Assembly: GCA_000827265.1 (NCBI GenBank)
Contig: KN834802.1
Span: 22,988-86,987 of the forward strand
Length of the DNA stretch: 64,000 nt
From: Collybiopsis luxurians FD-317 M1
Taxonomy: Eukaryota > Basidiomycota > Agaricomycetes > Agaricales > Omphalotaceae
Reading direction: 5' to 3'
Shown: positions 1 to 12,482 of the stretch, in pieces
How the letters are laid out: every line of letters starts with the position of its first letter
Numbering within the stretch: position 1 is the first letter of the stretch
Position numbers and translations under genes: made by a program
Notes under the pieces: generated by a model
Database searches by the model: none
The model's input: the letters and a program-made list of their open reading frames with translations, nothing else
Told to the model about the DNA's origin: nothing

Positions 1-2
1 TT

Positions 3-233
3 GTGGCACCAGAACAAAATGGAAATATACGAGAAGGTGATGAATCAGAAAGAGAGGTAGGTAAATACATATTTTGACTTGCCCAATCACTAACTCCACA
101 CTCATAGCCAGGGCCCAATTATGATTGGGCAGAAGAGGAAGATTGGCAAAGGGCTCAGAATCAGTATCAGGCTGAAAAGCCCAATAGATCTCGCCCAAGG
201 CCAAGGCCAAATACCCAGGCAAAGGCTGAATAG
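3..233 (+). CDS. 3' end of an unrecognised gene (two exons, partial)
   Basis: Two open exons join in frame. Positions 3-56 read VAPEQNGNIREGDESERE. An intron at 57-107 (51 bp) follows, with donor GTAGGT, branch-like CTAAC and acceptor CATAG. The exon at 108-233 ends in TAG after an acidic/aromatic stretch (YDWAEEEDWQRAQ) and an Arg/Pro-rich tail. The gene begins outside the window. I do not recognise the family; the tail could belong to a host protein or to a transposon protein. The call rests on the clean splice signals and the intact phase across the intron. Confidence 0.45.
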
Positions 234-504
234 GCTGTGAAATATTGCCTTTGTTATTTTTTCCTGGACTACTCAAAATATTATCTTTCAGCTTTTATGT
301 ATCCCAGTTTCGCTCAAAAACCAGCCTTTCAGTAAGCCAGTGAAGCTTTAGATTTCACACTACATGAAAAAATATTATTGTTTAGCACTCTTTTACGCAA
401 AGCAAAAAAAAATGAATCAATTTTTGGTAAGGTTTATTAAGCTTCGGTTCGGTTACATATATATTAAAATAAAAAATATCATTTTCTACATTAAATAAAG
501 TGAC

Positions 505-695
505 ATGTCACGGTGCGTGCAGGTGTATATATTAGTACATGTCAATGTGTGGCGGTGCGTGTTGGTGCGTGTCAGTGCATGTTGGTGCATGTCAGTGCGT
601 GTTGGTGCATGTTGGTGCGTGACAGGTGCATGACGAGTGCGTGTCAGTGCGTGTCAGTGCATGCGGGTGCGTGGCTGTGGTGCATGGTGCGTGTT
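505..695 (+). repeat. 10-bp minisatellite, GTGCRTGTYR type
   Basis: About 18 units of a 10-bp repeat (variants of GTGCGTGTTG and GTGCATGTCA) run head to tail. The period is visible directly because the units stay in register with ten-base blocks. The 82-aa open frame over it (cysteine/valine-rich) is a by-product of the repeat and not a gene. The AT-rich 240-500 stretch before it holds nothing I recognise. Confidence 0.85.
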
Positions 696-984
696 ACCTT
701 ATTGATCTATCTGCCCATTAATTCGATGTTACTTGGTGTGGTTAACTCATTAGTATCTTAATCAGGATATTTTAGAGAGTTTGAACTGGACTAGAGCTCG
801 GTTCATTGCAAAAATATCTGTAGATAACATATTCGAAGAAGAATTTTTTACACTTAATCGAGACTATAATATATTTTGATTCATTTCATCGGTAATTGTA
901 CAAGATTAAATGGAATTTGATAATACAGTAAGTACCGACATGCATGCACACACCACGCACTCATGACACGCAAAAATCTTTTGG

Positions 985-2877
985 CCCTTAGCACACTATT
1001 ACTCGGTGCCAGCAACTACACCACGCAGGGTCTCTGCGCTCCCACTCAAATGGAGGTTAATGCAGCACATGAGAGAGGATCATGGCTTGACATTGGGTTG
1101 CAAAGCTTCCAAAACCTTAAATATACGAGCCGCCGAAAACAACTTTTGTGGATTGCCCTTTGTGCATCCTCCATTCCACTACATCTCTTGTAGGTATCTA
1201 CCGTTAACTGTAATTGTGTGCTAATGTACCTTCTAGCTACAACTCTTCCTTCTACTCCACGATCAGTGCCAATGAATACACCGTCTACTTTGCAGAGGGC
1301 CCAGACATGCAGCAATTTACTTGTAATGGTAATGGCACCACTTATGAATGGCTTTGTGATTTCCAGACCGAATGTCCAGACAATGTTGACCAGGAGGAAC
1401 TTGCCCAATGGGACGTTCTTGGCCCTTCTGATTGACTCAAAGCCTATGCAACTGACTTTGTGTCCGATCGGAATGATCTTGTAGTGCTCATTGGCAACTA
1501 CACCTCGAACAACACATTCATTTCAGCTGGTTATAATCTCCCAGATACGCTAGCGGACGGTCCACAATGGATTTGTCAAGCTATAAGCAATTTCCAAGGC
1601 CAAGATGTGTGCTCTGCTTTCTGGGGTCAGATTGACCCCTCGCACTGGATGATTTGGCATGGCTATCTATTTGATGCCAATCCAGAGGAGCAGCCCCTGG
1701 CAGTAGATTACTGTATCAGCCAGCCTGTTGCTCCACAGTGCCAGCTAGAATTCAACTTGCCGCTTTTGGCGATTGTTATTGGCTTCAACATTGTAAAAGT
1801 GATATGTATGGCTTTTGCTGCTATAACAATACTGGATGAACCTCTCATCACCATCGGAGATGCTATTGCATTGTTTATGGACAATCCTGACCCCTATACA
1901 AGAGATATGTGTTTGGCATCAAAAAACCATTTTCGTGACAAGAGCAAACATCCCTCCTTTTCTCCTCTGCGCACTGAGTATCAGCCTCAAAGAGTCCGCT
2001 TGTTCAACGCCGCTAGTTGGCAACGCTGGGCGTTGACCGGCTGCCTGTAAGTTCTGCCCAGTCTTTCATGACCCTCACGGTCTTATTACCTGGTTACAGA
2101 TTTGTCGTGGCTATTTTTGTTTGCCTCATTTTTCTGATCTACACAGCACTTGTTCTGGAGTTGGATGGCATCACTGGATTCAAGGCACTCTGGCAATTCG
2201 GGCTTGGGAAACCACACTCTTGAAATATTATCGACACATGGGATATACCAATAGAAGGATATGGTGCCCTCGTTGCTACAGTGCTCATCTCCAACTCTCC
2301 CCAGCTCATCTTATCCATGATGTATCTTGTTTTTAACAGCCTCTGTACTACTCTATTCCTATCACTGGAATGGTCTTCATATTTCTCTTCCCGTAAACCT
2401 CTTTGCGTCTCTCGCCCCCGCGGACAACAGAGATCAACCTATTTTCTCCAAATCCCTTACCGCTTTGGTCTTCCAATGATGATTTATTCAGTCCTGCTAC
2501 ACTGGCTGGTGTCACAAAGTATCTTTCTTGTCAAGATCGATTATTTTGAAAATGGTGCTCTTGACATAAGTAGTACCAGTTGCGGCTATTCACCCTTGGG
2601 CATATTTTTCTCAACTATCATGTGTGCTTCTCTCATTCTCAGTACAGTTATTTTGGGGTTCTTCATACACCTGAATGGAGATATGCCACTCGTAGGTAGT
2701 TGCAGTGCTGCTATTGCGGCAGCCTGTCACCCTTCGGACAATGGGTCAGATCCAATGAAGCCGATCAAGTGGGGAGCCATTCCCAATATGGAGTACTACA
2801 GCAGACAGGGTATTGGTCATATCAGCTTCTCAAGTGGTGATGTCTTAGGGCCAATACCAGGGTTTTATTATTGCTGA
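985..2877 (+). pseudogene. DUF6536-type membrane protein, copy A (5'-truncated, two stops)
   Basis: The copy starts inside what is exon 2 of the intact paralogue at 23737, at the LSTLLLGASNY motif, so the N-terminus and first membrane span are missing. Exons are about 985-1189, 1237-2046 and 2100-2877, with introns at 1190-1236 and 2047-2099 at the same positions as in the other copies. It keeps CAPT, SSIPLHLFYNSS, the membrane-span blocks and the C-terminal HISFSSGDVLGPIPGFYYC motif. In-frame TGA codons lie at 1432-1434 and 2221-2223. It is more diverged from copies C, D and E than they are from each other. It is probably a dead relic; a short form starting at 963 cannot be excluded but would carry both stops. 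Confidence 0.8.
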
Positions 2878-3977
2878 TTTGGAATTTGAGCAAGGATAAT
2901 TCATGACCTACATGTGCATTTGGAGTGTATGCAGTACATGTGAAAAGGAGTCATTGCGCCAAGCTCATGAGGCTGGCAGTATTGTAGAAATGTGGCACAC
3001 TGGTTTGATCAGAGTGGTAAGACTCGAATATTGGATATAATTAATTGTTCTGTTCTATGGTACTGGCCTCAATGTAGGCCTTATCTACTACACAACATAG
3101 TATCTAGAGTGTTCTACATACTTCTACTACCAATATCTGAGTAATACTTTCCGTAGTAGATGAATAATCCAACTCGGAGCTACATATGCCGGATTGTATT
3201 ACTAATGACAAATGAGAAAATGAGAATACAACAGGAAGCTGGATGAGTAATGAGCCCAGACAAGAGAGAAATACATTCCAAGCAAGGCAATGATTTGAAA
3301 GTAGGCAGGAGCCAGCGGGAAACTAATTACTATGCAATCAGTTCCCAAGGCCTATATATGGTATATCATGATTAGATTATATGCCAGATATGCTATTGAT
3401 GTGCAGTACTACCGCTACAAGTGTCGCAGATCCGTGCCTTTGTAAAGAAATGAATTCTAACACAGCCCATATGATACTGTAGTCAATAGTAACAACAACT
3501 TGATGAGCTCAAAAATCTTGACAAATACTCACCCAACAGTCTTGCAACCCATCCTTCAGCAATGTTGAATTGTCATTTTCTCACTTTTCTCATCCTCTGC
3601 AACCACCCGATTACACAGGCATTTGGAAACCTCTATAAAATCTAGATTATACTTCCATTTGCGACCTGAGTGCCAAGATGTAGATTTCTCAATCCGGGGA
3701 GTTATGAGTGCCACCCAAGTTTTTGTGGTGGTGAATTCTGTGCCTGATCCTTTACAGGCAATTTTATATTAGTCTCCTAATGTTGATAACATAAATTATA
3801 TAGGGAAATATGGACTTAAGAAGTCAGTTTTGCTCAATTGAGTGTAAGTGATCTGAACTGCACAAATAGCATCATCCATTATGAACCAATGTTGTATGCT
3901 ATTTTATGCCTGCATTCAAATTTGTCTTGATTAAATCATTATTAGGAAGATCTACCATATTCACCAACTCAGGGTAA
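2878..3977. other. Spacer without a recognisable gene
   Basis: This stretch is AT-rich with no convincing open frame. Its right end (about 3930-3977, containing attaggaagatctacca) matches the 3' flank of rhomboid relic R4 near 29776, so the gypsy element at 3978 landed inside a rhomboid 3' region. Confidence 0.6.
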
Positions 3978-4625
3978 TGTCGCAGAGACAAGAGACGAGG
4001 CGGCGGCACAGATATGAAGCACAGGCACTAGCACAGAGCAAGCATCAAGCACAGGTGGTGATGCAAGCTCAAGCACAATATAAAAGAATAAGGGATCTCA
4101 ACAATGGTGATAGCTCAGAGGGCCAATCACAATGATCAAAGGATATCAAGCTAGTCCCCAAAGACCAAGTCAATATTGAGTGTGAGTAAAGATACAAATA
4201 CATACCTAGTCCCCAAAGACCAAGAGGTCAAGACGGGGAACTAGGGGCTATCTACAGTCCTATTTATATGAGTTGGAGAATAGAAAGGAAAGAACAATAA
4301 AAGTGACAGTGCAAGAAGAAGAAAGTGAAGATACATGTGGTTGTACATGAAAGAACAATGAAAGGGTGACAGTGTGAGAAAGGGATTAGGAATCATAATA
4401 GTAAGGATTAGGAATCGTCTTGGAGAGAAGCAAGAGGATGATAAAGTGAATAGAAAGAGGAGCAGTGGAATCATGTGGAAGGAAGATGGAAGTGTCAAGT
4501 GTCAAAGAAGTATTGGAATATCAGAATGGAATGATGGTGTGTCATAAATGCAATCATGTGAACAAGAGTGTGAAGAAAGTGAAAAATAGGGGTGAGAAAA
4601 TGATATAAGTACCAGTGTCATGACA
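3978..4625 (-). repeat. 3' LTR of the gypsy element
   Basis: 648 bp, equal in length to the copy at 10084-10731. It begins TGTCG and ends with the complementary ATGACA. Differences from the other LTR are mostly C/T or G/A, for example gagacgaggcggcgg here against gagacaaggcagtgg there. Confidence 0.9.
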
Positions 4626-7600
4626 TTACCCCCCTCCTACAGTCGATGTCCCAGCAACAATTTCAGTGAAGTTTTGATATAGTTGCCACAGAAGTGAGTG
4701 AAAGATTGTGGCTGAAATCTTTTGAGGTGCATTTGGGTGAGCTTTGTAGAAATCAGACATTGCCTTGTTGCTAGATCCTACCACACTGTCTTCATTTTCC
4801 CAGCTGTCATGGCTTTCATTGTACCCTTTCCACCTAACCAAAAACTGTAACTTTTTCCAACATCCCCTCAACTGACTATCCAAAATCCGATCCACTTCAT
4901 AGAACTCTTCTCCTTCTACTATCTCAGGCTCTGGTGGCAGTGGCTTTGTCCCATTGATTTCATTTCCCTTCCATGGTGCAAGTCGGTTGATGTGGATGTT
5001 GTCATGGATCTTCATCCAAGTGGGTAGGGCAAGGCGGTATGTGTGTGATCCTGTCTTCTTGACAATTTCAAATGGTCCAAGGCATTGGCTTCCCAGTTTC
5101 TCATTCTTTCATTGTATTTTGAGGTTGTTGATTGACAGCCATACTGCCTGTCCTACTTGAAACTCCTGTATCGTCCCATTCACACTATCTCCTATGCACT
5201 GTTTGCTCATCTGTAGTGCTGCCTCTGCATCTTCCCTAGCATGTCGCAGTGTTTCTAAGCATTGGTCTATCAATGGGTACAATTTCCAGCTGCCAATGGG
5301 GATGGTGAATTCTGGTGTATAACCATAGAGGACTTCGAATGGGGAATAGTCATGTGCAAAATGGATTCAGGAATTAATGATGAATTCAGTGGTGGGCAGG
5401 AAGTGATCCCAATCATCTTGTTGGCGGCTGACATACATTCAGATATAGTGCTCAATTTCCTGATTGGCATGTTCCATCTGTCCATTGGTTTCTGGGTGGT
5501 AAGCTGTTGTGAGGGCGGATTCAACTCCTAAACATTTTAGGAGTTGGCGCATGATGTCAGCAGCAAATTGGGGGCCTCGATTGGAGATAAATCTCCTTGG
5601 GAGGCCATGAAGGTGGAAAATTTCACAATAGTAGAAGTCAGCCACTCCCTTGGCTGTGACTTCTGTGGTAGTTGGGAAGTGGTGGATCATTTTGGTATAA
5701 CAGTTGCTGAAGGTGATTACAGCATTATGACCATCTTGAGTCATGGGAAGTTCACCAATCAGATCAACTCTGATGTCCTGCCAGGGCCCCGCAGGCATTG
5801 GGAGAGGTTGGAAAGGAGACAAGTGATGGGGATTGAGTCATTTCCACTGACAGGTGTCGCATCCTTCTACATATTTGTCCACAAATGAGTGCATTTCTGG
5901 CCACCAAAAATGTCAGCTAATGAGTTCTAGTGTCCAATGTTTTCCAGGGTGGCTGGCAGTTGGTGCATCATGACTCTGTGCCACTACTGCTCTTCTCAAC
6001 TCCATTTCAGGTGGAACATATGCTTTCCCTCAGTAATACACAATACCCTCTTCTTCTTTCCATTCTGCCAGTCCTCCTGTGAGCTTCTGCAGCCCTTTGA
6101 GCTTCTTTAATCCTTCTATTACCTCTGATTCCCTTTCGCTAGCAGTCTGGATGCAGTCTTGTAGTGGGTTCTGGAAAAGGATCATTGTTGAGGCTTGGAT
6201 GAAATGTTCTGGACATAATACTGTCTGTTCTCAGTTGTCCTCAAAGTTGTTTATCTGAAGATTGGGCATGCGGGAAAGAGCATCAGCCTGTGTATTGGAT
6301 TTTCCTGCACGATGTTTAAGTTTGAAATCAAACCGAGAAAGCCACAGAGCCCATTGCGCTTGTTGTCAACTAAGGTCCTGTGCATTTCTCCAGAATTCTA
6401 AATTTTGATGATCAGTTATGATTTCAAATGGTTCCAGTAATCCTTCCAGGAAGCTCCTCCAGTCCTTCAACGCTTCTATGATAGCCAACATTTCTTGATT
6501 GTAGATTTCATAGTTTCACTTGGCCAGATCCATAGAGGCCAATCTGAATGCTACTGGGTGCCACAGTTCATCTTCTTGTTGTTGCAGAAGCATACCTCCA
6601 GTTGCAAATCCTGATGCATCTACTTCAATTTGTGTAGGGCAGTTTGGGTCCCAGAGTGCAAGAATTGGTGAGGAGATGAAAGCTTCTTTTAGTGATTGAA
6701 ATGCATCTTGTTGTTCTGTTCCCCAATTCCATTTGGTGTCTTTCCAGGTTAGGTCATTAAGAGGTCAGGCTTTCTTTGTGAATCCTTCAATGAATCTCCA
6801 GTAGAAATTAGCAAAACCTAAGAATCCATGCAAATCACAAAGGCATGTGGGGCTAGGTCAATTTTGGACCGCTTCCACCTTTACTGGATCCATATGTACT
6901 TCTCCTTCTCCAATGACTAACCCTAAGTATTTGATAGATGACCATTCAAATTTGCACTTTTCAGGCTGTAAATAAAGGTCATGCTGAGTGAGGCATTTTA
7001 GGACTTTGTGGACCAAGGTCCTATGTTCTTCCAGGGTCTTGGTGAAGATAAGGATGTCATTGAGGTACTTTCCAGTGGCAATTAAGTCAGCAAACATTGA
7101 GTTCATAAGAGCTTGGAATGTAGCTGGGGAATTCGTTAAACCAAAGTACATGACCAAGGGCTCAAAAAGTCCTCTGTTGGTTGCAAATGTAGCTTTCCAT
7201 TCATGATCCTTCTTAATCTGGACATTATTATATCTCCATCGGACATCAAATTTGGTGAAAATTTTGGATTTCTGGAGTCAGTTAATGATGTCAGTTACCA
7301 GCTGGAGAGGATAGCGATTCTTTACTGTGTATTCATTGAGTTGACAATAGTCTTGGACAAACTGAAGCTTTCCATCTTTCTTCTTTACAAAGAATACTGG
7401 GGAGGCTGGTGGTGATTTAGAGGGATGGATATAACCTTTACATAAGTTTTCTTCTAGAAAATGATCCAGCTCTTCCTGTTCATTTGGTGACATTGGATAG
7501 ATTTTGGTGTGCATATTTTCAGGAACATCAGGTCATAACTCAATGGCATGGTCCCAGGGTTTGTGTTCTGGTAAGTGTTCTGATTCCTTTTCAGAAAAGA

Positions 7601-9986
7601 CTTTAGCATGTGTTCAATATGGTAATGGAACCATTTCTTCAAAAGTTTTCTGGGGCTTATCTTTATGCACTGCTTCTGCCAATTGTTGGGAATATGTATA
7701 TCCAGCTGTGCACCATAGTTCTTCTGTCACATGTCCTATAATCCCAGCTCAAAGCAAGGCCCTCCGTCATTTCCTACTCCCATTGAACCAGTATAATGGT
7801 GTACCCTCTTCTTTGTACACCTGGATCTCCTCATCTGGGGTAGACAGGGGTAACAGGATGTGCTCGGGGAAATTTGGTTCTAACAGCTGACTTGTGGTTC
7901 CACCAATATTACTCTCTTTTGGTTCCAGCACCTCTTCAATGACAACCTTTTGTGGAATTTTCTGAGACTCCAGGATGGCTAAGTGTCCTTCCTTCCAATC
8001 AATATTGGGATTAACCTTCCTGAGCCATGGGAGCCCTAGAATGATGTCTTCCAATCCTAGGTTAGTGATTAGATACTCTAGGAGCTGGGGGTGATTTTTA
8101 TTGACAGTGGAATAGAGTTGTGCTGAGTGGGTAATTTGTCCAGCAAAATTGGGGGTGCCATCAATATTATAGAGGGTTATGGGGTGGGAGAGAGGTTTGG
8201 TAAAGATTCAATGTTGCTGTACAAATCACTGATGGAGGAACAATCCTGTTGCTCCAGAATCTATCATTGCTGTGCTATTTGTACTCTTGAACCTGCCTTG
8301 CAACTTAATCAGTACGCAGAAGTGGGAAAAAATCACTAGATTGCATAGAACCAATAGTACACAAAATTGTAGAGGCATAAATAGAAGGAGATGATTTAGA
8401 GTACAATTGGGGGAACCAGGTGGCAGCTGTGGCAGGTTCCCACTTTAAAAATTCTGGCAGAGTTCAGCAATTTGAGCAGCTAGCACTTGTTGATTGGCAT
8501 TTAATTATTGGAGAATTTGGGCAAAATCAGCAGTGGGAGGAGGAGGCACAGAGGTGGCAGCAGCAATGGTAGAAGTGGATGGTTCTGGGATAATGGAGGT
8601 GGCTGCAGCAGTGTGGAAAGTTCCTTGTCCTTTAATACCCATGAACTTACAATGGCAGACATTGGCCAAATGTCCAGTTAGTCCGCAGTGATTGCAGACA
8701 TCTCACTCATGGTGTCCATCGGCCTTGCGATGAGCTCTGGATCCACAACTGTAGCATTTCCCAGCCATGAAGCTGCAATACTCTTCAGCAGTGCAATGTA
8801 TGGTGGTTGCATCAACATCCATGGCATTGGGGTCTCTGGTAGGGGCAGCAAATGGAGCTGGGTTGAAGGCAGTGGTAGTAGGGGTATTTACAATGAACTT
8901 CCCTTTTTCCCTGGCACAGGAGACCTGTCAGTTGTTGATGTGGATGGCTTCATCAATAAGGTCCTTCAGCAAATTGGTATTGGCTTGGGATGCTACCAGA
9001 GCATCTTTGATTCAATCTGCAAGGTGTTCATAGAAACAGTCTTGGAGGTCCTCATTGGAATAGCCAGTGGGAGAGGCATGCTGTTTAAAGGTGGCAGCAT
9101 AGTGGGTGACAGTGTTCCTTCCTTGCCATAGGTGTTTCAAACTTTCCTTGGCATCTGCTACAGCATCTGCAGTTTCAAAGTGAGCCTTGAATGCCATGTT
9201 GAATGCATTCCAGTCAGCATAGGTGAGGGTGACTCCTTGAGTCTGGTTGTTGACCTGAGTGATGTTTTCTGCAATGGGGGTAGCCCAAATGGCAGCGTCT
9301 CCTTTGAGGAAGGATATGGCAGCCATAATAGTGTTGACATTGCCAGTTGCTAATGCAGGAATCCCTTGAGCCCATAGTTCAAAGGCAGCTAAGAAGCGTT
9401 GGGCATCATCACTGCATTTCCCATCATAGTTCTGAGGTTTGCTGACCCCTTTATTGGAGTTGGAATGGCAAGCCATGTCAGCAACAATGTTTTTGAGGGA
9501 GTCCTGGCTGTCAGCCAGGTCCTTTATGGCTTTAGTGAGATCGGCAAGAGTTATGTTGGACATTTCAGTTTTGGGGGAATCTGCTTCAATGTGATCAGAT
9601 TCAGCTTCAGATTCAGTTTTGGATTTGTGAGCAGGTTCTTGTTCAACAGATGGAAGAGTGGCAGGTATGTATGCAGGGGATGCTCTGGCACTAGTAGGGT
9701 TTGAAATTTGTCCTACCCTGGATGGTACTCTAGATGGTACTTGAGATGCGGCTCAGGATACAGATGGAGTGATCACAGGGATGCATATGAATCTTCCATT
9801 TTCAGAAATGTTTTCTGGTATTGATATGCTGGGTAGGTAGCGGTTAGGGCATGGGTTCTCATCACAGTCAGCCCAATATCCTGGTTCAGCTTGGTTGGAT
9901 GGTACAATTCAATGTATGTCACAGTTGCTTTGGGTGTCAAATGTGTGGTAGAGTGCAGAGCAGTCAAAGGTGGCTCTGTAAGACAT
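4626..9986 (-). pseudogene. gypsy gag-pol polyprotein, one frame with many TGA stops
   Basis: All parts lie in one reading frame of about 1787 codons, from ATG at 9986 to the TGA at 4626. In order: gag (MSNITLADLTKAI block from 9563), two zinc knuckles near 8650-8800 (second CNHCGLTGHLANVC), aspartic protease MIDSGAT near 8260, RT from about 7510 ([31 protein letters not shown]), RNase H near 6650, integrase near 5880-5440 ([23 protein letters not shown]) and a C-terminal chromodomain near 4880-4760 (LVRWKGYNESHDSWENE). I found no frameshift. About two dozen premature stops interrupt it, all but two TGA, mostly where relatives have arginine. RT residues are also damaged (YLNDIL in place of the Asp-Asp motif). 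It is non-functional. Confidence 0.92.
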
Positions 9987-10083
9987 GATGGTGACTAGAG
10001 GTGGAGGATTGGGTAAGTCCGATGTCCACTCCTCATAGGATCAGTGAGAGAGCTGATGGTACGAGTATGAGATCTCAACCTAA

Positions 10084-10731
10084 TATCGCAGAGACAAGAG
10101 ACAAGGCAGTGGCACAGATATGAAGCACAGGCACTAGCACAGAGCAAGTGTCAAGCATGGACAGTGATGCAAGCTCAAGCACAATATAAAAGAATAAGGG
10201 ATCTCAACGATGGTGATAGCTCAGAGGGCCAATCACAATGATCAAAGGATATCAAGCTAGTCCCCAAAGACCAAGTCAATATTGAGTGTGAGCAAAGATA
10301 CAAACACATACCTAGTCCCCAAAGACCAAGAGGTCAAGATGGGGAACTAGGGGCTATCTACAGTCCTATTTATATGAGTTGGAGAATAGAAAGGAAAGAA
10401 CAATAAAAGTGACAGCATGAGAAGATGAAAGTGAAGATACATGTGGTTGTACATGAAAGAACAATGAAAGGGTGACAGTGCAAGAAAGGGATTAGGAATC
10501 ATAATAGTAAGGATTAGGAATTGTCTTGGCAAGAAGCAAGAGGATGATAAAGCAAATAGAAAGAGGAGCAGTGGAATCATGTGGAAGGAAGATGGAAGTG
10601 TCAAGTGTCAAAGAAGTATCGGAATATCAGAATGGAATGATGGTGTGTCATAAATGTGATCATGTGAACAAGAGTGTGAAGAAAGTGAAAAATAGGGGTG
10701 AGAAAATGATATAAGTACCAGTGTCACGACA
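10084..10731 (-). repeat. 5' LTR of the gypsy element
   Basis: 648 bp, directly repeated with 3978-4625. Its outer end keeps CGACA, while its inner end reads TATCG where the other LTR has TGTCG, a transition in the terminal dinucleotide. The small open frames inside it are not genes. Confidence 0.9.
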
Positions 10732-10734
10732 TGT

Positions 10735-11500
10735 AATATGTAGAAGTGAGAAGAGGTGGGAAGCCGAGCAAGACTGAGGCAAAAGAGGAAAAAAGCCTGT
10801 GTAAGTATCAGCATCTGGATCCAACTCATAAAATTTCCAATTTGATACAATGATCAAAATAGTCCACAATGCCAATGCAATCACACAACATGCGCAATCA
10901 GTATATGTTGAATAGCTAAATTGTCGTAAAAGGCAAAGGATGGAAAGAAGTTACCATTGAATGCAAAATGTTGACATATAAAACCCACTAAATTTTCAAA
11001 TAAAAATGATGCTCCCTTCAAAGTCAAACGCTACCCCCCAACATGTCCCCTAATATAGGGACGCAACAGTGCGTAACCTTACCATAAAAACCCCACCCAA
11101 ACATATTTCTTCTCAGCCTGCACACTGACTGTTAACTGCCACAAGAGAATCAGTGCTATACACATGTACACTGTGTGAAGAAAGATGGGCGTAATGAGGC
11201 GGAACCATTGGTTCAGCATTTTGTCGGAAGAAATAGGGCTGATGGCACTTGTGTTAGGAGTGTCATCCATGCGGACGTTTTCATGCGGGCTGGAAAATGA
11301 ACTCTTTAGCTGAGCCAGAGGGACTGAGTATAGGGTACTAAGGGTAGACAGTGGACCAGAAATCATTAATCATTAGATGATGAGGAAGACACATAGTGTG
11401 AAGAAAGACAATCACGATGCACCTTTAACAACATCGGCCTCCTTGGCTGCTGCGACTGTAAAAACTTTGTGTTATAGAAAAACTCCAATCACAACGACCG
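10735..11500 (-). pseudogene. Rhomboid protease relic R1
   Basis: Reading from 11500 down, it shows the first membrane span (YQIAVVVIGVFL), an intron-like break, a loop, then QWFRLITPIFLH with the rest of the HxxxN region lost. Near 10884-10790 lies the penultimate span and loop (VIALALWTILIIVSNWKFY). The block around the catalytic serine is not recognisable. It resembles relic R4 more than R2, R3 or R5, so R1 and R4 form an older subgroup. Its 3' end was displaced by the gypsy insertion. Confidence 0.7.
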
Positions 11501-11544
11501 CTATCTGATACGTCTCTCTCGCCCAGGTCCTCGTCTCCTCGTCT

Positions 11545-12173
11545 CTACCCTCATTGCCTCAGTGCTGATTGCAAACTCACCCCAGATCATTCTTTCAATG
11601 ATTTACATGGTCTTCAATAACCTGTGCACCACCCTTTTCCTTGCGCGAGAGTGGTCTTCATTTGCCACGTCACGCAAGCCCCTTCGGGTCTCTAGTCCTC
11701 GGGGTCAACAACGGTCAACCTACTTCCTTCAGATACCATACCGCTTCGGTCTTCCGCTAATGGCCTACTGGTCCCTCTTACACTGGCTAGTGTCACAAAG
11801 CATTTTTCTTGTTAAAGTGAATTGGTTCGAAGATGTGGAAGACAACACTTTTACTGTTGTCGAAAGTCTTACTAGCTGTGGGTATTCTCCGGCGGGAATG
11901 TTTTTAGCAAGTATTGTTGCAGCAACTTTGATTCTGAGTGCACTTGGTGTTGGATATTTCATGCACCTTGATGGTAATATGCCGCTTGTGGGTAGCTGTA
12001 GCACTGCTATTTCAGCAGCCTGTCATCCTCCTGTTGATGGTGCAGACTCATTAAAACCAATGAAGTGGGGTGTTGTTTTGGATATGGACAGTGACAGGAA
12101 ACAGGGTGCTGCACATATTAGCTTTTCGAGTGGCGAAGTTTTACCACCAATTCCCGGGTGCTATTATTCTTGA
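11545..12173 (+). pseudogene. DUF6536-type membrane protein, copy B (3' exon fragment)
   Basis: Only the last exon is present, from LIASVLIANSPQ to the C-terminal HISFSSGEVLPPIPGCYYS, and it is open to its TGA at 12171. It covers the last three predicted membrane spans and the conserved GSCSTAISAACHPP motif. Upstream it abuts rhomboid relic R1 head to head with no earlier exon, so it is a fragment from rearrangement. It could be expressed only as a truncated product. Confidence 0.8.
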
Positions 12174-12482
12174 TTGTACAATATCAATTTTGTATCGAGC
12201 TTCGATGTTCAAGCTTTCCAGAGGAGTTGTGATCAGCTATTTTGAAGCAAGCTGATGTAGACTGATGCGAATCGAGTGACAGAATCAGATTAAAACAGGA
12301 ATTGAGCAACACTCAGGCGATCCAATAAAGACAACATACTAACAGACATTTAGTTAATATTTTAGTAGAGTTGTTTCGTCCCTAACAATTTACAGTAACC
12401 TCATGTAGTCGTATCGTTACAAATCTTCTTTTTCCCACCGTTTGATCATTTGCACCAATAAATATCTAGCGCGCTTTCCACA
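12174..12482. other. 3' flank, no gene seen
   Basis: This is short non-coding sequence after copy B. Parts (for example near 12241-12340) resemble the flank at about 21891-22020, in line with module duplication. Confidence 0.5.

Larger units (their letters stand above)
3978..10731 (-). mobile_element. Ty3/gypsy chromovirus-like LTR retrotransposon, full length but decayed
   Basis: Two 648-bp LTRs flank a 5458-bp interior that carries gag, protease, RT, RNase H, integrase and chromodomain in that order on the minus strand. The five bases outside are GGTAA on the left and TGTAA on the right, a target-site duplication with one mismatch. A purine-rich tract (GTAGGAGGGGGGTAA on the minus strand) sits next to the 3' LTR at about 4626-4640, as expected of a polypurine tract. 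The element is poor in CpG and many transitions separate its LTRs, so it is old. It is inserted in the 3' part of rhomboid relic R1. Confidence 0.93.

Noticed and set aside
513..761. 82-aa Cys/Val-rich open frame
   Set aside because: It is a translation of the 10-bp minisatellite and carries no other sign of a gene.
5262..5888. Plus-strand frames over the gypsy integrase (also 8494-9353)
   Set aside because: They lie opposite the gag-pol frame and show no family motif.
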